DNA from: Fistulifera solaris | Taxonomy: Eukaryota; Bacillariophyta; Bacillariophyceae; Naviculales; Stauroneidaceae | Assembly (NCBI GenBank): GCA_030295235.1 | Contig: AP026180.1 | Location: 124,001 to 188,000, forward strand | Length of the DNA stretch: 64,000 nt | Direction: 5' to 3' | Shown: positions 20,622 to 32,072 of the stretch, piece after piece | Layout: the number at the start of each line of letters is the position of its first letter | How positions within the stretch are numbered: the first letter of the stretch is position 1 | Position numbers and translations under genes: made by a program | Notes under the pieces: generated by a model | What the model was told of the DNA's origin: nothing | Databases searched by the model: none | The model's input: only the letters and a program-made list of their open reading frames with translations

Positions 20622-21382
20622 ATGTCGAACAACACCACGAATAACAGCATTTTCTTGCTTGGTCTAGTTCCTCCGTGCCTACGCAATTACTGGCCCGAGC
20701 AAGTGGCTTATTGGCGTAAAGGGGGCCGTTCTCCGACGTACATGCTGCTAAAGGATCCAGCCGACCTCGATGATCTCAGCAAATACGATTTTAATCTTGC
20801 CATTTGGCGAGACAACGGAACTCTGACTTATGTGTCGCCAAATAGTGCCCGCCAGGACAGCCCCTGTCTTGGTGAAAGATATCTTCTTTACACTTTGAAG
20901 ATCACGGACTTAACGTGTTGTACATTGTCGGAAGGACGAAAGAGGTAATGAAGGAAACAGCCGCATACTTCATGTCCAAGAAGAGGTACGGAACCAAAAA
21001 CTGCACTAGCGGGTCAAATGAATTGTCGAACAAAAGCATGGATACCAGCGTAGTTTTGCTTGGGATGATTCCTCCGTACCTTCTCAAGCCTGAACAAGTG
21101 CCTCATTGGTCTTTAGGGGGTCGTTCTCCGACGTACATGCTGCTTAATAATACATTTGATCTCGATGAACTCAATAGTTACGATGACAATCTAGCCATTT
21201 GGTGCAACAACGGAACGCTTACTTATGTGTCTCCAAAACGTGCGCGCAGGGATTTTCCGCGTCTCGGTGAAATAATCCTTTCTCTACACTTCGAAGACCA
21301 AGGTCTTCATTTGTATATTGTCGGAGAGACGAACGAGGCAATGAAGGAAACAGCCGATTTCTTCAAGACCAAGTCAGGGTAA
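20622..21382 (+). CDS. Unknown tandem family, two-domain member (copies 1-2)
   Basis: Not a family I recognise. Domain 1 begins NSIFLLGLVPPCLRNYWPEQ and has GGRSPTYMLLKDPADLDDL and NLAIWRDNGTLTYVSPNSA. The frame breaks at about 20883-20888 (TTCTTT); one more T joins it to HFEDHGLNVLYIVGRTKE, which is in frame with domain 2 (SVVLLGMIPPYLLKPEQVPHW ... LHLYIVGETNEAMKETADFF), 253 aa in total. The repeated unit is about 120 residues: hydrophobic start, PEQVPHW, SPTYMLL, LAIWxxNGTLTY, LYIVGET, ADFF. No signal peptide or membrane span is evident. It lies head-to-tail with three more members. Confidence 0.6.
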
Positions 21383-21452
21383 GGTAAACTACAACTGCTA
21401 TAGCGGATCAAATATTCGTTTTGTCTAACCATGCAAGTCGAAAAGTGGAATC

Positions 21453-21901
21453 ATGTTGAGCGAAAGCACGGATAACAGCCTCCTTTTGCTTGGAATGATT
21501 CCTCCGTACCTTCGCACGCCCGATCAAGTGCCCCATTGGCAAAAGGAGGCAGTTCTCCAACGTACATGCTGATGAAAAGTACATTTGATCTCTTTGAACT
21601 TTTCAAATACAAGGAAAATCTGGCAATTTGGTGCGACAACGGAACGCTAACCTACGTGTTACCAAACCAAAGTTACCGAACTTACTCTTTCTGGGAGTAT
21701 TATGGGCGTTCAAATCGAGACAGCCAAAACTCTCCGCTTCTCGATATAAGCTGTCATTTTCGATACTTTGCAGACCGGGGTCTTCATATGTTCATAGTCG
21801 GAGAAACGGAAGAAGGAATAAAAGAAACCGCCGATTTCTTTGAATACAAAAGGTACGATAACTACAACAGTAATAGTAGAACAAAAATTCGTGTTGTCTA
21901 A
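21453..21901 (+). CDS. Unknown tandem family, single-domain member (copy 3)
   Basis: MLSESTDNSLLLLGMIPPYL, then PDQVPHWQ. The frame shifts at AAAA 21541-21544; one more A gives QKGGSSPTYMLMKSTF and 149 residues ending RTKIRVV. The spacer to copy 4 is 24 bp. It contains the same LAIWCDNGTLTY and FIVGETEEGIKETADFF blocks, with a longer insert between them (YRTYSFWEYYGRSNRDS). Confidence 0.6.
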
Positions 21902-21925
21902 CCATAAAAATCTTAAAGTGCGACC

Positions 21926-23391
21926 ATGTTCAGCGAAAGCACGGATACCAGCCTCTTTTTGCTTGGAATGATTCCTCCTTACCTTCGCAGGCCCGAGCAA
22001 GTTCCTCATTGGCGTAAAGGGGGTCATTCTCCCACGTACATGCTGCTGAAAGATCCAGCCGATCTCGATGAGCTCAATAAATACAACTACAATCTGGCTA
22101 TTTGGCGCGACAACGGAACGCTTACATATCTGTCTCCGAATACTGCCCACCAGGACAGTCCGCGCCTTGGTGAACGATTCCTTTATCTGAAAGCCGAAGA
22201 CCATGGTCTACACTTGTACATTGTTGGCGAGACGGACGAGGCAATGGCGGGAACGGCTGCTTTCTTCTTGAATTTGGAGGGAAAGAAACTCGAGAGCTCA
22301 TCGTCACTCGAAGCGTGTACTTTCAATTTTACTTTTGATTTTCAGGCTGGACCTGGTTGCCTGAGGCATATTTTTGAGGCAAACAATAAAAAGCAACTAA
22401 CTGCTCTGGCAGATAGCCGTTGCCACATGCGTTTGCATTTTCATGCATGTCACTTTGATGACAAAGGTAGAGCGCTTCTTGATGTGATTCAGGATAAAAG
22501 GTCAACATTTGACGTATTGCTGTCGAAGGGATGTACAGGCTTGACCAGTCACAATTTGAAACGCCTTGTACACGTCAACACGATGAAGCGCTTGACTCTA
22601 CCCTGCTTGAGCAAAAACATTGCGCTTCTTCCTTTTTCTGCGCAAGTTGAATATCTCGACTACAGCATATCTTCGTCGGTGCTGGAAAAAGTGATAGGGT
22701 CGGTGGACATTGCGACAACCAGAATCTCGCTAACCATACACCATGACAGCGGAACCTTTCCAACGGCATGTATGATTTCGTTGTTTCGGCGTTTAGCTGA
22801 TTTGAAGCATCTGCTGGAGTTGAGAATCAGACTCAATTTTGTGCTCATTCGTACACATCGTACGATACCCGATTGCGTTGTACAAGAATTGCTACTCGCC
22901 ACACTCGCAAACGAGAAGCTGGAGCGTCTTGATTTAGGCGATAGCACGAGGCATTTCGATTGGGCGCCGCACATCAATGCACTTTTGAAGGTGTCCAGTC
23001 TCACAAAAATCTTTGTTCCTTTATAATTGATGTATACAATGATCATGAACTATTCGCCTCCAATTGTTCCTCGCTTCGGCAGCTGCTTACGGCGAACAGA
23101 AGAATCAGAGTGACGAATGGAAATGGATTACTTTGCTGTTGCGGTGTCATGTTTAATTCTGACATCAAAGAGCTATATTCATTCAATGGCTTCTATTGTG
23201 GTTCGGCAGATCTCACAATGGATCCACCATCGGACCGGCTTTCTTTGGTGACAACAGCCTTGTCAAAAAGTGCTTCCTTTAATTTCCAGCGATCTGCTGT
23301 TTTGTTAGCGAATCATGTCGATGTGCTGTATGAACTTTTGCCGTCGGCTATTGCTTACCACGTACCGATACACGAGCATGTCTTTCCGTGA
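21926..23391 (+). CDS. Unknown tandem family, long member with LRR-like C-terminus (copy 4)
   Basis: MFSESTDTSLFLLGMIPPYL, the family N-domain (about 1-115), then about 370 residues with irregular leucine-rich spacing: GLTSHNLKRLVHVNTMKRL, VEYLDYSISSSVLEKV, FRRLADLKHLLELRIRL, LLATLANEKLERLDLGDS, and LKGVQSHKNLCSFIIDVYN. The frame breaks at GG 22990; one added base gives 488 residues ending YHVPIHEHVFP. The LRR-like region probably forms a solenoid for protein binding; that is an inference from spacing only. About 1.4 kb of it is copied with high identity in copy 5. Confidence 0.65.
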
Positions 23392-23570
23392 TAAACAAGC
23401 GGAAACGAAGAGGAAAAGTTTTGCGTTTCATTCTGCATGGACGGGCTCACTGAGTTTTAATACATAGTACATATTGCATTCTGAGCTTCTTGACAGCCCA
23501 TATTCTCTGTAGATCTGCTGTAGATAGCAGCGACAACGAAGAGCCTTTCATCCCAACCCATGCAGTTGCT

Positions 23571-23770
23571 TTATTTTATTTTCAACGGTTTGATAGTCGA
23601 TTTAAGAGAAAACCAGGTCAACTGATCCGGTGGATTGTAATCATTTGTCGTATCGTGAAGTATTTGAACATGACAGACGGTAGGAGGACGAGGGCAAGGC
23701 GTTTGCAGAAACTTCTGATAGCTCCAGTCGCGGCGATGAATCCAGTTGGCTGACTGCTGGAGAGGAGATG
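23571..23770 (-). pseudogene. Duplicated p31comet-like C-terminal fragment
   Basis: On the minus strand ASPLQQSANWIHRRDW, LQTPCPRPPTVCHVQILHD and LTWFSLKSTIKP match the tail at 16125-16330, with substitutions such as N to Y and A to D. The N-terminal 200 residues are absent. The fragment lies between family copies 4 and 5 and is joined at about 23770 to a family fragment on the other strand. Confidence 0.8.
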
Positions 23771-23784
23771 CGCGTTCATATCGT

Positions 23785-23970
23785 GAATGCAAGAACTTTC
23801 CGCTTTTAGAAAAAGGATGTCATTGTAAATACTTCGAGGAGCAGGGTCTTCAGTTGTACATTGTTGGAGAGACGGTTAAGGCAATGAAGGAAACAGCCGA
23901 TTTTTTCAAATCCAAGACAAGGTACGGTTGCTACAACTGCAATAGTGGATCAAATGTTCGTTGTGTCTAA
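23785..23970 (+). pseudogene. Unknown tandem family, 3' fragment of an N-domain
   Basis: This stretch encodes only the end of the domain: CHCKYFEEQGLQLYIVGET, MKETADFFKSKTRYGCYNCN and SGSNVRCV, then stop. The 5' part was replaced by the p31comet-like fragment. Confidence 0.7.
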
Positions 23971-23994
23971 CCATGAAAGAAATAAAGTGCAATC

Positions 23995-25527
23995 ATGTTG
24001 AGCGAAAGCACGGACTCAAGTGTCGTTTTGCTTGGGATGATTCCTCCATACCTTCGCAGGCCCGAGCAAGTACCTCATTGGCGTAGAGGGGGCGTTCTCC
24101 GACGTACATGCTGCTAACCGATCCAGCCAATCTCGATGAGCTCAGAAGACAACTACAATCTGGCTATTTGGCGCGATAACGGAACTCTTACCTATGTGTC
24201 TTCGAATAGTGCCCGCCAGGACAGTCCGCGCCTTGGTGAACGATTCCTCTATCTAGAAGCCGAAGACCTGGGTCTTCAGTTGTACATTGTCGGCGGGACG
24301 GACAAGACAATTGCGGAAACGGCTGCATTCTTTTTGAACTTGGAGGGAAAGAAACTCGAGAGCTCATCGTCACTCAAAACCGACACATTCAGTTATACTT
24401 TTGATTTTCAAGCTGGAACTGGATGCATGAGGAATATTTTTGAGGCAAACAGTGAAAAGCAGCTAACTGCTCTGGCAGATAGCCGTTGCCACATGCGCTT
24501 TCATTTTGAAGCATGTCACTTTGAGGACAAAGGTACCTGGTAATGCGCTTCTTGATGTGATTCAAAATAAAAGGTCAACATTTGACCTATTGCTGTCGGA
24601 GGGATGTACAGGCTTGACCAGTCACAATTTGAAACGCCTTGTACACGTCAACACGATGAAGCGCTTGACTCTACCCTGCTTGAACCAAAAATTGCGCTTC
24701 TCCCTTTTTCTGCGCAAGTTGAATATCTCGACTACAGTATTTCTTCGTCGGTGCTGGAGAAACTGATAGATTCGGTGGACATTGCGGCAACCGGAATCTC
24801 GCTAACCATACACCATGACAGCGGAACCTTTCCAACGGCATGTATGATTTCGTTGTTTCGGCGTTTAGCTGATTTGAAGCATCTGCTGGAGTTGAGAATC
24901 AGACTCAATTTTGTGCTCATTCGTACACATCGTACGATACCCGATTGCGTTGTACAAGAATTGTTACTCGCCACTCTCGCAAACGATAAGCTGGAAATTC
25001 TTGATCTGGGCGATAGCACGGGACATATTAATTGGGCGCCGCACATCAGTACACTTTTCAAAGCTGTTCAGTCTCACAAAAATCTTCGTTCCTTTACAAT
25101 CGATGTTTACAATGAGCCTAAGGTTTTCGCCTCCAATTATTCCTCGCTTCGGCAGCTGCTTACGGTGAACAGAAGAATCAAAGTGAAGAACGAAAGTGGA
25201 TTACTTTGCAGTTGCGGTATCGTGAGTGATTCTGACATCAAAGAGCTATACTCGTTCAACGATTTCTATTGTGGTTCTGCAGATCTGGCGGTGGATCCTC
25301 CATCGGACCGGCTTTCATTGGTGACAACAGCCTTGTCACAGAGTGCTTCTTATGACTTCCAGCGATCTGCTCTTTTGTTGACAGATCATATCGATGTGTT
25401 GTATGAACTTTTGCCGTCGGCTATTGCTTACCAGGCACCAGGTACCGGTACACGAGCTTGTCATTCCGGGATGACAAGCGGGGACGAAGAAGAAAAGGTT
25501 TCATTTCATGAAGGAACCCCATCCTGA
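23995..25527 (+). pseudogene. Unknown tandem family, long member with several lesions (copy 5)
   Basis: This is a near-duplicate of copy 4. Lesions relative to it: one base missing after GGGGG (24090), two bases missing in the LNKYNYN region (24140), a net 7-bp insertion GTACCTGGTA at 24532-24542, one base missing in A5 (24690), and an 8-bp insertion near 25433 that also creates CCAGGTACC. The N-domain and LRR-like region are otherwise conserved (LADSRCHMRFHFEACHF, MISLFRRLADLKHLLELR). The mix of 2-, 7- and 8-base changes points to real decay. Confidence 0.65.
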
Positions 25528-26997
25528 GAATCAGAAGTAGCCTAGAATTTCTACGATCTTTTTCCAACAAGGTCTCCCAAGTTATTTTCCACACAGAGCG
25601 ATGAAACACCGATTTACAAAAATTGAAACAAAAAGGACAAAGTTATTAAAATCACCATTCTAAAGTATAAACTATCATTTTCAACACATTTCTAGGACGG
25701 AACCATACATAAACTTGCTGGAAACCCCAGGCTAACCACGCATCGTCGAGATCGTCCACAGTTCATGATGTGCGAGCCCTCTTTTAGAAGGCACGATATC
25801 TTGCACACGTTCACTGTTCGTTCCTTCCCTCCCCTGTCCGTCAAAATTGCCGCAGACGAGAGTAACTGGTCTAAAGTGAATTGCTTGTCGCTCTCGGAAA
25901 AGAATGGCTGCATAATGGTTTACTGCACCCTCATCCAAGCAGCCACGTTGCAACCATGTCTTTCGTCGACAATAATAGTAGACAAGTTGCTGCTCGCTGT
26001 TAGAGAGGTAGGCTGTGTCTGACATGGCGACAGTCGATAGATTCCACACGTCCAGCCACGCACATCATTGTACAAAGACCCCACCCCTTCCGCCATTCCC
26101 GCTATAATAGCTGCTGTAAGTACATCGATTCAGTGTCGCATCCGTTGGCGTTGAGAGATTTATGTTTGTGTCATCGCAAAGCACCACTCTTTTTCCATGT
26201 ATCTTTTGTTCCATCTGTCGCCTCGCAACTATACATTTTCTGAATGGAAAAACGTCCTTTACATCTGCTCTTGCGTCAATGTACACCGAGAATAGGATTG
26301 ATCTTTGATGACATCGGGTGCGCGAAGTAAATGAAGTAATGCGTTCTTGTTATAAACTTCGACGCGTGCATAGGGGGCATAGGGATCGAGTTGAATCACC
26401 CCGATAGTTGCGACATGGTTGCGACATCAATTCACCCTCTATAAGTAACCGAAATTGAACCGTGAATTACACAACATATCCGGATATCAACCTGTTCCAT
26501 CGCTTATTGTAAGACGTGTTTGTAATAATCCTGTTGCAGGCGATTGATTCGCCTGCAGCGGCGCATTCGCCTCTTCACTCATTTGTTGACATACTATCTG
26601 CCAATCGTCTTCTCCGCATTTTATTACCCTTGTACATGACGACTCCGTATTATTTCTTGTACAGTATGTATTCACTCTGCGAGAGTTGCGACGACGCGGC
26701 GCGGACGAGAAAATCTTGGAGACGACGTACAGTACCGAATTGTACTCCGTAATGGTGTAGAGGAAGTTACGTACATAAGGCTTTTACATTCAACGGCTGT
26801 ATTATTATCCGTTGAGATAGTTTTGGAGAAGCGTTCGCCGCCCGCGCAGCATAATAAAATTAAAATTCTCGTCCATTCTGTAAAAACGCCTTATCATTCG
26901 TTCAATCTTTCACATCCTTTTGTTGCATCATCCTGCCAGGTACCGACATTGTTATTGCATCCCCTTTTTTAACAAACGAAGATACAATCACCTTATC
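25528..26997. other. Intergenic, 1.47 kb, no recognisable gene
   Basis: Overlapping open frames of 85-105 codons on opposite strands at 25732-26049 look like mutual shadows and match nothing I know. The rest has short AT-rich tracts. A TGCCAGGTACCG word lies 64 bp before the next ATG. Confidence 0.5.
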
Positions 26998-27608
26998 ATG
27001 GCCATCAGTGAAACTTCCGTCGAAGAAATAGTCTCGCCGCACCGAAAGAGCTTTTGGTCTCGCTTTCGCCGTCCGCTGAAACAGAATGACAAACGTCCTT
27101 CGGTTTCCCATAACAACAAACTATTTCCCCAACATCATCCTGTCGTCAACGAACAGGCTCCTCCGGCACGAGAAGCAGCTTTTTCGGGGCCGCCGCGTTA
27201 TGATTGGATGGATATTGTACGTCCTGTAAAATATTTCTTTGTTGCGATTGTCATTTTCTTTTATCTCACAATTTTTTTCTTTTCTTTTCAAAGGAAACGG
27301 CGGCCGCTCTGCAAATCCAAGCGGCGTTTCGACGTCATCGCATTCTGCAGCAATTGGAAAATGCAGGTCATTCGACGGTCGCCATTCGTCAACGGCAGCA
27401 GCGACGTAGTCGTCCCAATCTGTTGGCTTGCTGTGGCGTGGGATTCCTCTTTGATTACAATGATGAACTGGAGCGTCAAGAAGACTATAGCAAGCAGCAA
27501 CAGGAACGAGCGGAGCGGGAAGCGCAACTGCGAGATCAATATTTGCGAAAACAACGACAGCATGAAGCGGAAACTCCTGTGCTCGAAGCCTTTGAAGTTG
27601 TTGAATGA
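26998..27608 (+). CDS. IQ-motif protein
   Basis: Two exons, 26998-27216 and 27294-27608, with a 77-nt intron (GTACGT...TTTTCAAAG), give 177 aa. Across the junction the protein reads DWMDI-ETAAALQIQAAFRRHRI, an IQ motif that binds calmodulin-like light chains. The N-terminus is basic and Pro-rich (FWSRFRRPLKQ); after the IQ comes a short LLACCGVGFLF segment, with a Cys pair that could be acylated, and a charged C-terminal helix (ERAEREAQLRDQYLRKQRQ). It is a small cytosolic or membrane-apposed calmodulin target; nothing more specific can be said. It ends about 100 bp before the convergent TDP1 gene. Confidence 0.72.
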
Positions 27609-27713
27609 TGGGGAAACCGTTTATGATTTCTGAAGTCTAAGCAGATCTATAAAATACATTAATAATCAAAAAAGTTATGAATAATGTTATAAATTTATTA
27701 TATACACTTTATG

Positions 27714-29313
27714 TTAACCCAGTTGCACACATCCAAGAGCATCGGGAATATCATAGACACCATCGACCGCCCACGGCTGATCGTTAGCTCGATAACGCAC
27801 TGGACGCACCGGATACGGCAATGGGACCGTCCGTGTCTGCGGTATGGTCGTTCCGTACGGTGCCAATTTGGTTTCGTCGGATGAACTTAACCAGACGCCC
27901 AATTCCCAATGACGAATAAACAAGCGTCGACCCGCAGATCGCATTTGCACTTCGCCCCAAGCCGCCTTGCTTAAATTGTGACTCGTCAAGACGAACCATT
28001 CCATCGTGTTGTCCGCACAATCATCGTCCTCATCATTTCTACTCCCATCATTCGACAACTGGTAGTACGTTTTAATGTGCCCCACGTGTTTCCTTCCTTC
28101 ATCTGACCATCGGTGATACAACGGACGCAAAAATGCTTTCGAGACATTGCGGTAGGGTCCCGGCACCGATCCACCGCCCGAATAGCCTTCGTACGAGGTT
28201 CGAATTTGTTCCACCGTCGGATACACCAGTTGCAACTTTTGTGCCAGAGGAACTGGGGAAGAAGAGGGACGTTCGTGTTTGGGACGACTGGCCGATCTTA
28301 CATCCATCGATTGATACAATTCGTTCAAATACTTTTCCGTCAACGATCCCATGGACGAAAACTGGCAAACGACTGGTCCTGTACTAGTTGCTGGTGATTG
28401 TTTTGTATATCTAGCACATCGCTGTCGAAGCAATTGTTGGATACGCAAGTGACCTTGCAATGCACGATTCGGATGTTCTGAATCGCTCACACGATGATAC
28501 CCCGGTGTCGAGGGTACCAACGCTACGGACGCTGATGAGAAATCATACTGCCGTAACCATTGTATAAGCGAACAGGGAGATGTCTGCGTCGATGGTGACC
28601 ATATGCGAGGTCGAGTGTAGTCATATGTATCATAATACGCCACCAAATCATTTTCAAAGTCGGAGGGTGACGGTGAACACTCTGTATTTTTGAGAGGAAA
28701 ATCCTGAATACAAGCACCTTGTATCTTACGATGAATGTCCAGTTCGAGCAAATTTGCCGTATGAATAATAAGACGGAGTTTCTCTTGCTGTGTTGTCTCT
28801 TCTCGATAACCGAATACAATGATTTTCGAATGATGCACCCCGTAGGGAAATCCGGAAAGGCAAAGGATTGTGAAGACTTCGCGGTGGATCACTGGGTCGT
28901 AACAAACGTGCATCGACAAATGTCGCCTGTTTCCATTGCATCAAATATTCTGGATTCGTTTCGTGTCCATAAAACAAAGTAATTTGTGGAATCGTGAGCA
29001 ATTCGGGAATTTCGTGCAACAAGAATTCAAAATCAATCATGTAATTGCAAATAATCATGGAATGGATCGTCAACGACGATGTTGCCGTGTCGTATCCGAG
29101 CATTTCTCGAAAGGATCGATCATTGGGACTTCGTTCGCGATCTCGAGTTGCGAACAAGTAAATCGGAGCTGGCGAAGAATTCGGCTTTGTTCGTTTCTCA
29201 TCCGACGACAACAACAACTCGGCAGGGGGGTCGTTTGCGATCGGAAAGATTCTCGATGCCTGTATCTGACGGAGCAGGATCCATATGATCCATTTGTTGG
29301 GTCTAAAGTACAC
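27714..29313 (-). CDS. TDP1: Tyrosyl-DNA phosphodiesterase 1, 5' end unresolved
   Basis: Both active-site motifs of the TDP1 family are present: GVHHSKIIVFGY with the downstream RLIIHTANL (H-K-N set 1) and VGHIKTYY with FVLTSHNLSKAAWG (set 2). Upstream, PIYLFATRDRER and HSMIICNYMIDFEFLLHEIP fit the start of the catalytic domain. The enzyme removes topoisomerase I peptides from DNA 3' ends in the nucleus. The frame breaks at 28854-28855 (CC on the coding strand); one base fewer gives NPLPFGFPYGVHHSK. No ATG is found in frame before REMLGY (about 29108), yet homology begins earlier, and at 29314 the frame runs into a dispersed repeat. So the 5' exon lies beyond the repeat or has been lost. Confidence 0.85.
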
Positions 29314-29317
29314 CGAG

Positions 29318-30136
29318 TCAACGTTTCCTTGCGCACCGTATGCACTACATATCGGGAAGCATTAATCGCCATCGATACGAAAACAAAACGTTGATGCAAT
29401 GAAAAATGCAATGCTTCGAATGTCTACGTAATATTTCACGTAGCTCTCGTAAGGAAATTTATCGACAGAGGGGGTACCCGGAGATTGTGTAATTTCGATC
29501 ACATCATTATTCGCGTCTTTTGGACACCATTGTCAAAAAGACTTGGACACCATTGTCAACAAGACTTTGTCCAACATCGCTTATGCGATCCATGAAACGG
29601 CATTCGACGTTGATTTGACTGTGAAACTTGAAATAATACAAACATTTAGCTCTGTCAGTGTCTACGCGCATTGTACGTAGCCGCCGTAGGAAATTTATCT
29701 CTGCAGGGGTACCCGGATATTGTGTCTTTCGCCATCATCCAATTGTTGCATTTACAGTGCACAGATGTCAACGTTTCCTTGCGCACCGTATGCACTACAT
29801 ATCGGGAAGCATTAATCGCCATCGATACGAAAACAAAACGTTGATGCAATGGAAAATGCAACGTTTCGAATGTCTACGTAATATTTTACGTAGCTCTCGT
29901 AAGGAAATTTATCGACAGAGGGGGTACCCGGAGATTGTGTAATTTCGATCACATCATTATTCGCGTCTTTTGGACACCATTGTCAACAAGACTTTGTCCA
30001 ACATCGCTTATGCGATCCATTAAACGGCATTCGACGTTGATTTGACTGTGAAACTTGAAACAATACAAACATTTAGCTCTGTCAGTGTCTACGCGCATTG
30101 TACGTAGCCGCCGTAGGAAATTTATCTCTGCAGGGT
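29318..30136. repeat. 449-bp repeat, unit A and truncated unit B
   Basis: Unit A runs 29318-29766 and unit B starts at 29767, both opening GTCAACGTTTCCTTGCGCAC. The internal landmark GGTACCCGGAGATTGTG is at 29474 and 29923. Within unit A the phrase TTGGACACCATTGTCAA is itself doubled. Unit B breaks at 30136 inside CTCTGCAGGG and resumes at 31489, so the two pieces were once joined. Confidence 0.88.
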
Positions 30137-30309
30137 GCTTGTCGGAAGTCTGTCCGTAACATACTATACAGTTTACGCTTATATAGTAATTATTTCAACG
30201 GAAACATTTGTACTCTACTCAATTGTACAACATTTCCCGATAAATTCCGATACACGTTTTATGCTACGAGCTTAAATGCCGTTTGTCTCTAAGTAATTTT
30301 TTGTCATTA

Positions 30310-30472
30310 TAGAGAGAAATTTTCTCTCTATGAGAGAAATTCTCTCTGTAGAGAGAAATAGGGAGAAAATTTCTCTTTAAGGGAGAAAATTTCTCTCTAA
30401 GGGGAGAAATCGAGAGAAAATCTCTCTCTAAGAGAGAAATTTTCTCACTTCAGCGAGAAATTTTCATTATGG
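30310..30472. repeat. GAGAGAAATTTTCTCTC-rich block 1
   Basis: About ten imperfect palindromes of the type GAGAGAAATTTTCTCTC in tandem. The order of variants matches block 2 at 31155-31317 in the same orientation. Confidence 0.9.
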
Positions 30473-31154
30473 AGTAAGACGATTTCTGTTTAGAGTTTTC
30501 CTCTGTTGAACGAATTTTATGTACTGTACAATGTGGGCGTCGGGCGTCGTTGCGTCGGTGCATTACTTTTCTGCGCTTGACAAGTATCGAAGAGGTTTCT
30601 TTTGCAAAGAGTAATTCATATCAACTCAAAACCTATTATCTAACGCTTTTGATTAATGGCAAGAATGAGAGACCAAAGGATTAAGAGGGAAATCTCTGAA
30701 TGAACTGAGATGCGGCCGTGGCGTGCTGGAAACTCAACAAGCCCGGGAAAACGAAGCAGCCCCAGACCGCTGAAATTTGCCAGACTCTTCAGTCAGCATG
30801 GAAAAGACAAACTGTGTCCAATGAGCCGCGGATCAAATATGTTTTCACAGTAAAAACAAAAGGGAAATTGAAAATGGAACGCACCAAACAGCACGACGCC
30901 GAGCCAAAAATGGCACTCGGCCTGCACACGCGCCATTCGTCTTTCCAAAGCTAAGCCCCATTGTTCCTGTTGACGAGGTCAATTGATGACTAGCTGTCGG
31001 GGACAAATTACATTTTAGTAATTAGAAATGCTTGTCTCGCTGAACCGTCTTTTGTTTTTGCGTTGGTTGTTTTGTGCGATAACGGTTGTTCGTCGTGTGT
31101 TGAGGTCTCTTCATCGTCGATTTTTAACCTTAATTACACAAAGACGTGAACGAA

Positions 31155-31317
31155 AGCATAGAAAAAATATCTCTCTACAGAGAGAACTTTCTCTCTAAAG
31201 AGAGAAATAGGGAGAAATATACTCTTTAAGGGAGAAAATTTCTCTCTAAGAGAGAAATCGAGAGAAAATCTCTCTAAAGAGAGAAATTTTCTCACTTCAG
31301 AGAGAATTTTTCTCTCT
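31155..31317. repeat. GAGAGAAATTTTCTCTC-rich block 2
   Basis: Direct repeat of block 1, with shared landmarks AATAGGGAGAAA, TCTTTAAGGGAGAAAA, AAATCGAGAGAAAATC and TTTTCTCACTTCAG. Confidence 0.9.
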
Positions 31318-31488
31318 GGCAAAAAACACATTACTTGTTTTGCGTTATGAGCGAACATACCGTTTCGGTTGCTTAAGATAATATTTATCGTTGAAACCAA
31401 GTTTCGTTCATAAATATTTAGGAATCGATACGACATCGAAACCGTAGATAATCGGAACCGCTCGGAGTGAGTAATTTCCGTCAAGCTC

Positions 31489-31735
31489 CCAGGGGTATCC
31501 GGATATTGTGTCTTTCGCCATCATCCAATTGTTGCATTTACAGTGCACAGATGTCAACGTTTCCTTGCGCACCGTATGCACTACATATCGGGAAGCATTA
31601 ATCGCCATCGATACGAAAACAAAACATTGATGCAATGGAAAATGCAATGCTTCGAATGTCTACGTAATATTTCACGTAGCTCTCGTAAGGAAATTTATCG
31701 ACAGAGGGGGTACCCGGAGATTGTGTGATTTCGAT
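31489..31735. repeat. 449-bp repeat, end of unit B and start of unit C
   Basis: 31489-31548 completes unit B (GGGGTATCCGGATATTGTGT). Unit C starts at 31549 and matches unit A up to TTTCGATCA near 31733, where it diverges. Confidence 0.85.
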
Positions 31736-32072
31736 CAGACCATTTCCAACGTTGAATGCAAACGCTGCCATAGTAGAAACTATTTCAGTGCAGCAAGGCG
31801 AACGGGTGCTCAAGAGTGTCGTGGGAACGAACGAATGCTCTAGAGAGAGGTAGCATTGACGCCCGAAAGAATAAGTATTCATGACTGGGGCAGTCATAGT
31901 AGATACATCTGTACTTATTGTGAGACAGACCTGGGAATGTGGTGTTTTCGGTCGCAATGACTTAGCAATGACAATGACGACGATAGCAGACAGCAGCGAG
32001 CAAAGCAGCGCAACAAAACCGCTTTATTTTGTTGAGAATCAACCTAGACTAGTACTTGTACTTTCTTAAACC

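Larger units (their letters stand above)
30137..31488. mobile_element. 1.35-kb insertion in repeat unit B, probable TIR element
   Basis: The flanks CTCTGCA (left) and AGGGGTATCC (right) join to restore the repeat unit. The insertion ends look inverted: left GGGTGCTTGTCGGAA, right complement GGGAGCTTGACGGAA. Weaker inverted similarity continues inward to about 175 bp (for example AAGTAATTTTTTG against AAGTAATGTGTTTTTTG). It carries no transposase; an open stretch at 30718-30954 is unrecognised. A clear target duplication is not visible. It is probably a non-autonomous or decayed DNA element. Confidence 0.55.

Noticed and set aside
25732-26049. A 105-codon gene on the minus strand (with an 85-codon frame opposite).
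   Set aside because: No motif, no similarity that I recognise, and overlapping frames on both strands.
30310-31317. The two GA-rich direct repeats as LTRs of a retrotransposon.
   Set aside because: They are only about 160 bp, simple in sequence, and have no primer-binding site, polypurine tract or reverse transcriptase between them.
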